A DNA stretch of 64,000 bases from Pipra filicauda (lineage: Eukaryota > Chordata > Aves > Passeriformes > Pipridae): assembly GCF_003945595.2 (NCBI RefSeq), contig NW_024104365.1:5489049-5553048 (forward strand), written 5' to 3'. Positions 33,311-47,000 of the stretch are shown in pieces. Below the pieces are notes generated by a model. That model ran no database searches and was not told the origin of the DNA. It saw only the letters and a list, made by a program, of their open reading frames with translations. Every line of letters begins with the position of its first letter. Within the stretch, counting starts at the first letter, position 1. The position numbers were made by a program, and so were the translations under genes.

Positions 33311-34965
33311 CGGCCGCAGACCCCATTTTGGGGGCGTTGCGCCGGGTCTACACTGGCTGCAGAATGAGGCGCGCAGCAGGGAAGGGCGCGGGGCGCGCGA
33401 AGTACGCGGCTCTGCGCGTCCCTCGACCGCAGCTGGGCAGGGCAGAGGCACCGGCTGCCACTCGGCCAAGGTTCCCGTCCTGGAAAAAAACGCTACACTG
33501 CTCCTCGCCCCCGCCGCCTCACGCCATTACTGCCGAGAGAGGGGTTTTATACAGCAACTTCTTTTATACATACATATATATAAGTGCAACTGAAGAAACA
33601 ATAAATATTAATGGCACGAAAGCAGTGTGCTCCTTCCTCCTGCCCCTGCTCTGCCTAGCGTGGGTTTGTTTTGATTTTTTTGTTGTTGTTGTTTTGCTTT
33701 GGCTTGGTTTTTGTTTTTGTTTTTTTTTTAAGAAGTATTTGAAGGTTACAGCTTTGGCTGAGATTTTCATTATTTCCCCTTTTTCTTTTACATTACACTG
33801 CCGGTAGAGCCTGACAAAGAACTTTTGTCCCGAAGTGTGTGTTTTACAGAGGGAGGCTACAGCACAACACATGTGGTCTTCACGGGTCATAGGTCGAACG
33901 GCCTAGAAGTGGCTCGAATCGGCACCATCAAAGGTAACCTGCAACTTAATATCCTGTTGATGAGCTTGTTGAATTTATGAGTGTCTGTGATACAGACAAC
34001 GGTGCAAGTGATGCCGCTCAACTGGCCTCTTCTTCCCAGGCTACCGGCCAACCGCACGCCCCCTCCTCGGCCCGCACCTCATCCCTGTTACTCTGTGGGA
34101 AGGATGAATTTTGGGGGAAAGACCCTCTCTTCCCCCTTTCCCTATCCCTCCTTCCCCACGGTGGGTCCTTCAACTTCTTTTTCTCCGATGAGGCCGTCGC
34201 CAGCCGCATCCTCCACAGCCTGCGCCCCCACCGCGGTACCTACGGCTACCGAGGAGGGGGCGATGGAAGGAGGGGGCGCGGATACTCCCCAGAGGGCGCT
34301 GACACCTCCGGGGAAAAGGGGCTAGCAGGCGAAGACGGTAGATACAGTCCAGGGGAAGTAAGAAATTGCTTTCCCTCGCCCCGACCCCCCCACTAGCTCT
34401 CTCCACCAGCCGGCAAGAAAAAGAGCAGAGTAGTTTTAAAGAGAATTTCGGAAAACTTACAAAGACATGAACGGTTTCCCGGGAAAGCCGACGTTTGCTC
34501 TGCAGGTCTGGCACCTCCAGAAACCTGTTGAAAAACTTCTTTCAACAAACCGATTTAGCACCGACTTTGGGTGACCGCTTGCTTTCCTCCCTCGAAAGCT
34601 GCCGTAAGCCGCAGGCTGCGTTTGTGGCGGTGGCCCGACGAGAGAGTGCGGGGCTGGCTGCCGGTGCGTCTGCTCCCCCCCCCTTCCTCCCTCGCTCCCT
34701 TCCCTTGTTACCCTGTGACATGGGGGAAAGAGGTTTTGCGGTTCAGAGGGAAATAAAGCACTTCTTAGGAGGGACGGCGACGTGACTTTGAACTTGGATC
34801 AGCTCCTCTGTTTCCTGCAGAGAGAGTAGGGCTGGAGCCCTGAAAGAATAGCAGAGCGCGGCCAGCCTACGGGGGCTCCGGATGGAATTCACCGCGTCCC
34901 CCTGAAAGCGCCCCGGTGTCGGCGCCGCTGAGCGGGCAGAGCGAGGGGTGAGGGGAGGGGACGCA

Positions 34966-35175
34966 GGAAAATAAGGGAAGGAAAGAAAAAGGAGAGAAAG
35001 GAATAAAGAAAGAGAATAAAGAAATAAGAGAGAAAGGAAAAGAAAGGGAGGGAAAGGAGAGGAAGGAAGGAAGGGAGGAAGGAAAAGAGAAGATGAGGGA
35101 AAATAAAGGAGGAAAGAGAGAGAGGAAAAGAGGAGTAGAGAAAGAAAGAAAAAGAAAGAAAGGAAAGAAAGAAAG

Positions 35176-35210
<35 letters not shown>

Positions 35211-35212
35211 AA
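34966..35212. repeat. Polypurine (GGAA/GAAA)n tract
   Basis: About 245 bp of nearly pure purine on the plus strand, ending in clean GAAA units. It lies exactly where CpG-rich ZIC5 flank changes to AT-rich sequence, and such mirror-repeat purine tracts are hard to sequence and assemble. Confidence 0.95.
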
Positions 35213-35394
35213 TCAAAAAAGCAAGCAATACAGCACTGAGAGACATAAAACCTCTCTGCATTTTAGATAGAGGATCCATGTTTATTCCTAGTATTACTTA
35301 TCTGAAAAACATCAGTCTCAAAACAAAAGCTGAATTTGACATACACAGTTAATCTGTGTATATTTCTTCAGCATTTGCCTTTTTGAGGTTATCA

Positions 35395-36416
35395 CAAACT
35401 CAACTAGGTTTGAAAAGACCTCTGAGATCGAGTCCAACCTATGACCAAACACAACCCTGTCAACTAGACCATGGCACTAAGTGCCACATCCAGGCTTTCC
35501 TTAAACACCTCCAGGGACGGTGCCTCCAGCACCTTCCTGGGCAGCCCATTTGAATGCCCAATGACTCTTTCTGTGAAGAACCTCTTCCTAATGTCCAACC
35601 TAAACCTCCTCTGGCACAGCTTAAGACCGTGCCCCCTTGTCCTACTGCTGGTTACCTGGCAGAGAAAACTGACCTCCAGCTGGCTACAACCTCCTTTCAG
35701 GCAGTTGTAGAGAGTGATGAGGTCTCCCCTGAGCCTCCTCTTCTCCAGGCTAAACAACCCCAGCTCCCTCAGCCTCTCCTCATAGCACTTGTGCTCCAGT
35801 CCCTTCACCAGCCTCGTTGCTCTTCTCTGGACCTGCTCCAGCACCTCAATATCCTTCCTGAACTTAGGGGCCCAGAAATGGACTCAGGATTCAAGCAAGG
35901 GCCTCACCAGTGCCGCATACAGGGAAATAATCACTTCCCTGGTCCTGCTGGCCACACGGTTCCTGATACAGGCCAGAATGCCATTGGCCTTCTTGGCCAC
36001 CTGGGCTCACTACTGGCTCATGTTCATCTTCCTCTCAATCATTATCCCCAGGTCCCTTTCTGTCTGGCCACTGTCCAGCCACTCTCTCCCCACCTGTAGT
36101 GCTGCAGGGGGTTGTTATGGCCAAAAGGCATGTGACCTGGCACTTGGCCTTGTTGAATCTCGTACCACTGGATTTGGCCCATTGATCCAGCCTGTCCAGG
36201 TCCCTCTGCAGAGCCCTCCTACCTTCCAGCATATTGACACTCCCTCTGAACTGGTTGCCATCTTCAAATTTGCTAATGGTAGACTCAATCACCTCATCCA
36301 GATCATCAGTAAAGATATTAAACAGGACTGGGCCCAACGCTGATTCCTGAGGCATGCCACTAGTGACTGGCCAACAACTGGATACAACACCATTCACCAC
36401 CAGTATATGATGCAAT
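35395..36416 (-). mobile_element. CR1 LINE, older diverged copy
   Basis: On the minus strand this is CR1 again: the RT palm and thumb region followed by the CR1 3' UTR near 35,400. The frame is broken between two open parts (36,415-36,035 and 35,844-35,464). The left end keeps GAAAAGACCTCTGAGATC but lacks the terminal octamer repeat, so it is more decayed than the 6-kb copy. Confidence 0.92.
36035..36415 (-). pseudogene. CR1 reverse-transcriptase palm remnant
   Basis: Frame with [17 protein letters not shown] and the following RT segment. The catalytic FADD box reads FEDG, so the second catalytic aspartate is lost. It is continued after a frame break by 35,844-35,464 ([28 protein letters not shown]). 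Not functional. Confidence 0.88.
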
Positions 36417-37963
36417 GTTGAAGGAAGTATCTGCAGCTGCAGGAGGTATAAGATTTCTAGTACTGAGGAAGTAGCTCAAAGCAGCCAAGGGGCAAAATTT
36501 AAATTTTTTGACACCTTCTTCTCCTTTTCCTTACTTTTCAATACCTTCTTCCTGGTACCTCTCTTCTGGCAGAACGTAGGCTGTTTTTAAACTTCTGCAA
36601 GTCTTGTTCTTGGAAGGAGCACCTTGTTAACAGTTGTGCAAGACTTACTGATTTGGGTCTGAAGTGAAGATGATGATGCAAACAGCTTGGTTTGTTAGTT
36701 TCTTGTAATCAAATACAGTGTGGGTGAAGACTTCAAGATGTGCTTACAGCTATTATTGAGAGCAGAATGGCTTTTCAAAATGGCCACTTCTTGTCATGTT
36801 CACCTGTAGATGTCTATCCTGTAAAAATTCATGAGGTTATAGAAATTAGATCAGTTTTTTAGTGGTATTACCTCTGGCCAAAGCAATCCTGTATTATCAA
36901 GTAGAGAGATGGCTAATGCAGTAGCAATTTTTTTTTCTTGTGTTTAATTTTGGTTTTGGTTGGAGTTGTTCAGATAAAGAACTGGAATCAGATTCTCTTG
37001 GCAAGTAGCGTCATAGCTCTCCTGAAATCTTCTTTCTTTAGGCACATGCATACTTATCTAGTCAAACTAGGTTTGATTAGTATCTGTCTGGTTGCCATAT
37101 TTGCACTTTAAAAAATATTAGCTGCTACTTGGCATGCAGAAAGGACAGAATAAAAGAAGAGTATAGCAGGATCTTGATGGATTTTTACTTTATGAAATCC
37201 TGTTTTAAATGTATGCATAAATATTGATGCCCATATAAATACAATGAAATTAAAACCTTTTATATGTAATCACATATCAGTTATTGAAATGGCTAGAAAC
37301 TGTCTGTTTTAGACAACTGAAAGATGAAAAAATTAAATCCAAAACTTTTTTAAAGTTGAAATTAATTTTTATAAGTAGTTTTTTCTACAGTTTTTTACAA
37401 AACCACTATTGTAAAAATGGGATTTTAGTATGTATTTTACTTCCATTAACAGTAAATAAATTAATTATTTACTCCCAAATTTTTGACAAGTTTAAAAAAC
37501 ATAGCTGTAGTTATTGCAGAGAAATTTAAACAAATAGCATACAAAATAGAATTATGACTTTTTTTCTTCTTTTTAATAACCCAGCCATCTAAAGCTGGTT
37601 CAGAGAAGGCACCAGAAGGGCAGCAAGCTACTTATTCATATACATATATGTCTAAATTACTGTACAAGCAATTCATTATTCAATTTGTACAAATCTACCG
37701 ATCATTTTAGTCATCAAATAATGATTTTATAGGTTAGAGGTAATATACTGGAGCAGTGAGGTGGAGAGTACATGACCTGCCCCGTATTGCTTCACCATGA
37801 GGAGTGTTAACCTATTTCTCATTTCTGTGGTGAACAGCAAAGAGTGTAAGGAAAGTTTGCACTTTCTTTTTTATGATTGCATCTAATTTTACATGTTAAT
37901 GACATTAAAGAATGTGAAGGATCTTTAAAGAAAAAAAAAATCTAATTACTGTTTTCTTATTAG
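36417..37963. other. AT-rich sequence upstream of first visible MPDZ exon
   Basis: AT-rich, no coding frame recognised, and no exon that would encode MPDZ PDZ2. It is presumably MPDZ intron at least near 37.9 kb. A polypyrimidine tract precedes the exon at 37,964. Confidence 0.55.
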
Positions 37964-38078
37964 GCAGATGCTTCTATTGATGGCTGTGAAGATGGGGAGA
38001 AATTTAATGTTGAACTTACTAAAAACAACCAAGGTTTAGGAATAACTATTGCTGGTTACATTGGAGACAAAACATCAG
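37964..38078 (+). CDS. MPDZ: MPDZ exon a: start of PDZ3
   Basis: Acceptor TTCTTATTAG; donor TCAG/GTAATG; ends in phase 1. It encodes an acidic lead ([14 protein letters not shown]) and the first strands of PDZ3 with the ligand-binding loop GLGITIAG. A second AG four bases downstream (GCAG, exon from 37,968) would change the entry phase, so the choice depends on the unseen upstream exon. Confidence 0.9.
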
Positions 38079-41000
38079 GTAATGGTAGATTTCTGCACTT
38101 TACTATACAATCTATTGCATACTATGGTATATATGCATCCAAGACTTAATTTTGCTATAGCATCTCTTAAAAGAACCCTTGACAATATGAAAATCTATTT
38201 AAAGTTTGTAAGGGAAAAAGAATTATTTTCCTTTAGTGAGAAGGACATTCAGAATAAAAGCAGTTGGTGTTATTATAGAATCCCACCTCTATTTTTAAAT
38301 CAGTTTTTATCTTCACTTTTGGCTAAAGCTTATGTTTATATGTTTTTGAAAAACAGTTCTAAAATAGGTTGAGCCCTCTTTGTTAGAAATAGCCGGGCTT
38401 TTAAAATTACATTTTCGTTTTTAAAAGGCTCTTACAAGGTAATACATTAGCCATTTGAGTAGTTTGAGAAGGTATTGTTATTAAATTGTTAACAATGTGA
38501 ATAGTGCTGCTGGCAGATCAAGAATACAATAGATATAGATACAATAAATGTTTGTTGGCCCGTGGACCGTGGCAGACAATAAATAAGTTTATTTAAATAA
38601 ACACATGCAACAATATTCATGTACGGTTCTGTGTATTTTTACTTTGCAGTTTCCACTGCATTCTTCTGAAAAATTATTCTGAACTCTGTTAGGCCTCCCT
38701 GGGGGGGATTTGGCAAATCCAGTATTGCTATGAAGGGATATTTGTTGAATGTGTTGTAAAACTTCTCAAAGAGCTATTGCTTTGACTTGCACCCACATAT
38801 ATATTGTTAGAAAAATGTATGGATAGGTGCACTCTGCATTATTGGCAGTATATAGCTTAGTTTGTCGACTTGGAAAATCTGGACTAAATTTTAACAGTCT
38901 TGTTGCATAGGACAGGATGGTCACAGTTTGTGCAAGTCCACTGTTTAGCAGCTTCCAGTTGAATCTTTAAGAGACAAATTAAAATGCAGAACATGTGATA
39001 GATCTGAGAGCATATTTTAACTGATTTAGTGTTTGGGTATCACGAGTCTTTGATTTGAAATTACTGTGCTGTGTGTAACTATGTAGAATATTCTTAACCT
39101 AGGAACTGATTAGGTAACTCAGTTTTGTGACTTAACACTTAGTTACAGGATAACTTTGCTGTCAGAGAAGTAGCAATAAAACTACTGGACAAAAAGATCC
39201 ATGGCTGAATCTTTCATGAATGACAAATAACAACTTTTTGTGTTATCATACAGCTGTTACAGGATATAAGAATACCTTGAATTCAGTAAGACCAGTTGTT
39301 GTGGAAACAACAGCTTAAAAAAAAAAAAAAAAAAAAAAGAGACTTGTCAGTGATGTGACTTTAATATATTTGTAATCTTATTTTTCCTAAGCTGAATTGG
39401 ATCATTAGCCCTCCTTCCTGCTAACTTTTGTCATAATAAGGCCAGTAAAAAGTTAACTTCAGGTCTGTAAAGGATCTGACAACTTTTAGAATGCATTTTG
39501 TAGTGAATTATCTTCATATCAAACATATTCATTTAACAGTGGGAACATTTGTTGAGAGAAAGTAGATTCTTTTGAGATTTCTGATATCAGTGTTACAGGC
39601 CTGTAACTGTCAGACCTGATTTCATGCCTGTTTATGCTGTTATTTTTCTCAATTTCATGTATGATGTGCAAAATGAGCATGTAGAAACTCCAGAGATTTT
39701 CACTTTATTGAGCTGTTGAAGTTGTTTCACAGACAAGTGTGTTTCTCCTGAAATGAATTTCTTTTAGTAAAACATCGCTTCTGTAGATGTTCTCTATATA
39801 TTCCTTTCTTTTCTGATTCAAAATTAATAACTGTCTAAAATAGTTCTGTCTTAGGGGTTTTTTGTTTGTTTGTGGCTTTTTTTTTGTTGTTTTTTTTTGG
39901 TTTGGGATTTTTTGGTTTTTTTAAAAAAATTTTTGTTTTATCTAATATTGGCATCTGTACTTAAAAGCTGGTTCAAATGTAAGTTGTGGTCCTGTTTGCT
40001 TATAATTTTCTGGATTTGGTTATTCAAACATGCATTTTCTTAAGCAATTATTAAGTACATAGAAAATTCAGAGTTTACCAGATTAGTATACTGAAGCTGA
40101 ATTTTCTGTCCAAATTTGACAGAAGTCAGAGATACGTTCCTTGTTGATGTTGGTTTCAATATTTAGGTTAAAGTAAGTTGGAATATTTTTTATTTTCCAG
40201 CAAGAATTGTGAATTTGGCATTGTAAGATTTTGAATGAAAGCTGGTGCAATGCAAGGTGACATTAATGAAGTTCATCCTTTAGTAATATTTATGTTTCAC
40301 TTAAATCTTTACTTTTCTTCATGATTATTTTCTTATCTTACTTTGAGATTGTGGGTTGTTTTTTTTTCTGTCTTTGACTGGTGCCATTAGTTAGAGATTG
40401 TTGTATTATTTAAATTGTTTCTTAATAAATTAGTTAATTTAATTTTTCCTGTTTCTTCATCCCAGAACCTTCTGGTATCTTTGTGAAAAGCATTACAAAA
40501 GGCAGTGCTGTTGAACATGATGGCAGAATCCATGTGGGAGATCAAATTATAGTTGTAAGTAAACACAAAAGGAAGCAAGATCACTTGTCTGCAAAATTCT
40601 GCTTCTTTAAATTGTAAAGAAATGCTTATATAGTACTTGTTTAAAATACTTAAATGCTATTGAAAGGATGAGGCCTTTTTTGATAGAATATTTGATCACA
40701 TTCTCTTTCTGATTATGTTATCCACTCCTAACTTGTACTTCTTTAAAAAATCTGTATTTCATGTGTGTATCTTATCAGTAGGATCTTAGTAAGTGCAAAG
40801 TTTTAAAGTTTGATTAAATTTGCACAACTTTTCAAAATGATTTTTAAAAGTATGTTATAAAAGTTTTAGATGCTCAGAGAAAAAAGAACATATTTTCATC
40901 CATAAAATGTTATTTGTTTAGTGAAAATCAGGTCATGAACAGAGGGAGTGCATTTTTGTGTCCCTCATAGATCTCTCCTTAGGCAGCACTAAGAGCAAGT

Positions 41001-44000
41001 TAATGTCTCTCTCTAAATGTGCCTGCATGTTTGTTTGTGGAAGTATATGTTTTTGGTAATGATTTACATGCTGAATACAAATGGCTGGACTTGATTATTG
41101 CAGTTTGTTTGCTTCTTCTACTGCAGATGCAGAAGAAGAAAATTATTTGAGTGTTCTCAGACAAAAGAATAATAAACATTTTTTAAACATGGTTTGCTTA
41201 AGCATGGAGAAAAAATTGAATAACCCCATGTGATTTTTGGTTACTTTATACTTAGAAGAGCACCAGAGGTGGAAGAAATTAAGAGAAGAACAACAAAATG
41301 ATCAAGAGTCCAGAGGGATTCGTTCTTCATGGAGGAGCAATTAAAATAATGAAATATATGTGTTGTGTAGACAGACAGGAAAAGCTACAGGAACATAGTA
41401 TTATTAGAAGTATTTCAGAAATTTAAGGCACAGAAGGGTAAATTGAGAAAGGATATTACAGAGTTTGCAGGGAGAAGAATAAAATTGGGTGTGTGCTAGG
41501 GATAATGGGATGAAATTGAACAATGCCAAAGTTTTGAGTTCCAGAAAAAAACACTGAATTAATGAGATAATGAGATAGTTTCAAACAGAAGAGGCCAAAA
41601 TCTTATCTTTAAAATATTAAAATGATGAACCAGTGAGAACATGTGGTTGGTTGTGACTGTGTTTGATTGGGAAATGGGACTTCATGGTGTTCAGTAGTAG
41701 AATTCCCTGTATCTGAGGTTCCTTGGCCTCAGAATGACTGTGCTCTCCAGTTCTTTTTACCACCATGGATCAGTGTATCTTTCCTTAACCCTCCTGTCCC
41801 CAGCACTCCTAGCCATGGCTGTGTTGGTTAATTCACCCAGTATTTTCTCCTTGGAGGTAGAGATGGCTGAAATGGTCAAGCAGACAGGCTGCACAGTGTG
41901 CCCTGGACAGCACGTGCTATGTCTTCTCCCACTTTGCAGAGCAGATCTGCCCGGCCGCACCGTTGTGGGCACCTGGAGCGCTTCCCCTCTCTGCGGTGTA
42001 GTGCTGGTTGTCGCCTAGCTGTGCGGTACTCCAATGGAAGTGCTTAGCTCATCCAATTTCATTAAGTCATATAGCTTTTGTTCTTGCTCCTACACTTGCT
42101 TTGTGCTCAGGCTAACAGATGCTGAGAGCTCACCGTATTATTTTGCCCTGGACTTTTTTTTTCTGGGTGGACTGAAAAGCTGCTTAATTCTGCAGGTGGA
42201 TGGAACAAATCTTCAGGGTTTTACTAACCAGCAAGCAGTTGACGTTTTGCGGCACACGGGACAAACGGTTCGGCTCACTTTGATCAGAAGAGGTCTTAAG
42301 CAGGAAAATCATATTCCGCCCCAGGAGGACTTCAGTGCTTCTGTTGAAAAGGACTTACAGTTCCAAACAAAGGATAGTAGCACAGCCAAAGGTAATTAAA
42401 ACTGACTTTGCTTTGAAGTTGGCTTGAAACATTTTTCTTCTCAATTGCAAACTGGAAATAAAATAGGCCAGATTCATTCTGGGTAGCTGTTACTGTTGGC
42501 AGAGCTGCTGGGCAGAGCTGCTGTACATGAGGGCAGAATGTGGTCTGCTATGGTTTGATTAATCTTGTAGACATAATGGTATTATTTGCTACATTTTCGA
42601 ATTGAGTGTTGAAATTTCTGCCCTGCATTGCACACTTCTGTCTGAATTGCTTCAAGATTTTGATCTTGCAAATCTTCAAATGGCAAGAAGGTAGCAAATC
42701 TTTTATTCATGCTCAAGAGTGAAAGCTGCATTCAAAAGCAAGCAGAGAGATAGCCTCCTCAATGAGCAAAAGCAAATCTTAGCTCCTTTCACTCTTGCAT
42801 GTCACAAGCTCCATGTACGAGAGGTGTGGCCTACACCTAGAGGTTATTAATAATCTGATGTGTGTGTACAATATTCATAAGCTAAAGACCCATATTAATT
42901 TTGCTGCTGATAACATGAGATTAGTGAAGCTTAATCTTATATACTCTGCACATATTGAAGTATATGTGCCAGATATTGGAAGTCAGTGTGCTTGAACACA
43001 GGATACCTGAGCGGAGGCTGGATGCACAAACAGTTACTTGTGTTATAGTTTGGTATCAGTAAAAGTACGTCATAATTCATCAGCTGTGGCATAATACCCA
43101 CCTTGTGCAAGATTTTCAAACACCCAGTAGTATGTTATCTGTATGTCATCCTCTTGCTCCCAGCTTTAGCAAAAAATAAAGACAAAATGCTCAGTGCTGT
43201 TTCTCCAGCCAATAGATGTTCAAGACACCTGACAGTCAGCAACAGAGATAACAGAACTTTGTGGTAGAGGTTTTCTGCAAATGAAAAGTATTTCAGTTAT
43301 GCAAGTCTCCAAGTCTCTAGCATTTTTGTTTTCAGTGTCAACTTCCTGAATTGCATGAAAAAAAACAAAAAAAAAGTTAATACAAGAATGCTAAGGAATG
43401 TATTTAGATATATTTTCAGTGATAGAAATGCAGGTACTGGTAGTTGTGCTTTTCTGTTGTTTATTTGTTTTATTGAAAACTCTTTGGAGAAGGCAAAGTG
43501 TTAACAGGAGAGACAATGTCTTTGAAATGTGATGTTTCTTCTGGGCCCCCTATGCCAGATTCCATTTGTCAAATGGGACTACTGTACTCTGAAGTCCAAT
43601 GGAAGAGAGAGTTGATGCCCTGAAGCATACCTGTGAGCTTGATGAATATTACAACATAAAATAGCTGAAAAGATTTCTTCTTTTTTTCCAGATAACAGTG
43701 AAACAGAACAGGGATCCCCATCATTGCCATGCAGTGCCAGTGTGGTAAATATTGGAGATGACATGAAACAACAGGAGACAGGTTCTCAAGGTTTAATATT
43801 TTATTCTATGAAGATGCACTTGTGTGTGCTTACACTAAGATCAGATGTTTTTAGATCAGATGTTTTTTGTGTCTTTCCATTCGTATGCTGTTTAGCTGAG
43901 GTAGAACTAATAAGTCAAAGTAGTTATATGTTTAATCATGTACTCTTGATCATGAGTGCTGTAGGATCTTGACTACTATATGTGTCTGAAAATAATTATA

Positions 44001-47000
44001 TGCCAAAGATGTCATATGAAGCAGTCTGCTTTTGCCACTTGCTCGGTCCTCTCTTAGTCCAGTTTTGTGTATCTACTCTTTCTAGTCTAGTCTAGAAAAA
44101 GCTTTTTTCTTCCTCATTCCCCAATATACTTTATCTTCCAAATTGTCCACATCTTCTCAGCTACAGTTCCAGGACTTCCACTTCTTTTGATAAACTTCCT
44201 TTTCACAAATTTCTGAGCTTGCATTAATTTCAATCTGTGTTCTCTGGTAACGTTTGAAATTCAGTCAGTTCTAGTGCACTGATATTCTTCTCCAACTTCT
44301 CCCATACTCTGTCTTATTTTCTGAGTATTTTTTTCCCTCTTGAGCTCTTAGAACACTGTTTTGCATTTCAGAAGTCCTATGTGATGATATGTTTTCCAGA
44401 TTGAGACAGCACATGGCGTGTTTTGTGACATTTTCCTACTTCCAGAGCGAAAGGGGAACTGAAGAGTTTTGTGATGTTTTTCTTTTCATAATTCATGCTT
44501 TCTATTATCTTGGATAGATGAAGGAATTTCTTTTTAATGCCTTTCCTTCAGATGCTGCTGGGTCTCTGCTTTGGGGAAAGTATTGTCCTATTTGAATGCC
44601 ACACATCATCTGGCTTTATGTGTAGTAATGTTTCCAAGTAATGACTAGACTTAAAACACTGTTCAAGGCTGTTAGACATTTTATATTCTTACTAGAATCA
44701 GTGGGATTTGGCAACTTTGTGATGAAGATTCTTGTCTTTGCCTGTGATGAACATTCATATCCGAAGGGTTTATTTGGGTATTTACTACAGGCACAGTCCA
44801 GACCATGGCCCTTGAATATGTAGGGTTCTTTTAAACCTGCTGTGCTTGCTGGCTGTTATATCTAAATACTGCTTTTTATTTCTTCCTACCATAGAGCCTA
44901 GACAATGTAAATGAGGGCAAAATGAGCAGGAAGAAAGCATTTCTCAGTTTTTTCAGCCTGCAGATAAACTTTCAATTAAGTTAAGAGTTGCCAGAGTTTG
45001 CTGCCTAGCCTGTCACTGTGATTTTCACCACATCATTACTTTGTCCACTTCCTTTCTTTCCAAGTTCACTGCTACTCTTTAGCTATTAGAATCTTATGTC
45101 GTTGTGTGTGTGCACATATGTGAGTCTAACATAATAAAAAAAAAAATAGAGGTGGGACTTCCTGCATTCTGTCACTGTCCTCTAGGGCTTACAGTTTCAG
45201 AAAAATCTTTTACAGTTGTGCTCATGGTTTTGAAAATACAAAATGTCAAGATTGTGTCTTTGGATGCTCTCTGTAAAATGCAGTGCCTGTCTGAAAGGAT
45301 TAGTATGCAGTTTACATTTTTCAGTATTTCAGCCATCTCCCTGAATCAGTCTAATCAGCCCACATACAGTCTGATTTAACACATGCTCAGGGCATGCATG
45401 CAACTTCTAAATATTTTTTGTGCCTATTATCTTGAAAAATTGCAAAAAATTCACCTAACTCTGAGGCTAGTTTAAATATGTGTCCTTTCTTCCCAGCTAC
45501 ACGCACCAAACTGTTGGACTGAACTTCATTTCTTTCAAAATACACAATTAGTTTTGCAGGGTTGGAATCTTAATAGTATTTTGCAGGTTTTTCCTTTGGT
45601 AAACCCAAGCTTGATGAGACAAAACATGGCAGATTTTTAGTCATATTTGGGAGAGTTCTGGCATCATGGGAAGGGTTGTGTCATGTTGTATGTTCCTGAT
45701 TGTGCCATCTTGTATGTTCCATATACTTTGTCACTTATAGGAACAGACTAATTATTTTATTCTTTGTCACAGTAATCTCACATATAATTTTTAGATTTCC
45801 AGCTAACTACTGCAGAAGAAGAAGCTACAAAGATAAAGTGGCAGAGGATTATGGGTTCGAATTATGAAATAGTGGTAGGTAAATTCTATTTACTGTTATT
45901 AAATGCCCTTTAATCTGCCCATCTGTTATGTTAACAACATATGGATGGAACTATGTTTGCATTGTATTTGTTCATTCATGTATAAGAATTATACATATGC
46001 CTCTTAGTCTGTTGAGATTATTTTTATATAATATTTGTATGAGGATATACATTTTTCTGTATTTTGCCAAACAATCATAGACTTGTTAGATTGCTGTGCC
46101 TATGAGTATTGTTTCACTGATTTCCTAGCTTCAAGAGAACAAATGTGTATTATAGAAAAAAATAATATTTAATATGAAACTCAAAGCTCCCCTCATTAGC
46201 TAGAATTTGAAATTTCATACCCATTCTGCATACTGAATAAATGGTTTGATGTAATGGTGTAAAAAATGTATAGAACATATACTGTAGATACAGTTGAAAA
46301 GTGGTATCTGAGTTTAGGAGCTACTGCAAAAACATATGCCATAGGTGATGTGTCTGCAGAAGTGTGTATTATTAGATATATTATTGTCATACAGTTCTTA
46401 CTTGTGTATTGTGAAGTGGTATGTGATCAAAGTTCCAGTTTTTAACTGACTGCCCCATTACACATGACAATACTTGTGGTTTCTCACTTCTGGAATATCG
46501 ACCTCATAATTTGTAAATTGAAATGGAAACTAACAGGTATGGCTGTAAATACGTCAAATGTAACTGTTTCTTAATCTTACTTTAGGTGGCTGTAGTTAAC
46601 AAATTTAGTGAAAGCAGTGGGTTGGGGATAAGCCTTGAAGCTACAGTGGGACATCATTTCATCAGATCTATCTTACCAGAGGGGCCAGTTGGACGCAGTG
46701 GCAAGCTGTTCAGTGGAGATGAACTGCTGGAAGTAAGAAAAAATACTACCTTAGCTTAGTCTGCATTCAGTAAGGTTTTTGAGCAGTAAGTTGCTTCTCA
46801 TGGGTTATGACCTTGGGAATGTGGCATATCTAATTGCATACCAGTTAGAGGTTGAGCAGTCACTTCATGTGCAGTTATGTGTATTTATGTGGCTGCATAT
46901 ACCTACATTTATTTCTCAGATGGTAGTGGATTTTTCAGATGCAGTCCAAGGTCTGTGTCATGGTTTAAGCTCAGCTAGCAATTAAGTACCATGCAGCCAC

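Larger units (their letters stand above)
29831..34965. promoter_or_regulatory. CpG-rich upstream region of ZIC5 with element-like blocks, no gene
   Basis: GC-rich patches (30,100-30,600, 31,000-31,160, 31,780-31,960, 32,240-32,860, 33,300-33,540, 34,000-34,400) alternate with AT-rich, non-repetitive blocks. No protein-coding exon is recognised on either strand; in particular there is no ZIC2 zinc-finger exon. In other vertebrates this divergent ZIC5/ZIC2 intergenic interval is rich in shared enhancers, so several blocks are plausible enhancers. Confidence 0.5.

Noticed and set aside
39317..39338. Poly-A run as the tail of a processed pseudogene
   Set aside because: No gene-like sequence precedes it on either strand and no flanking duplication is evident.
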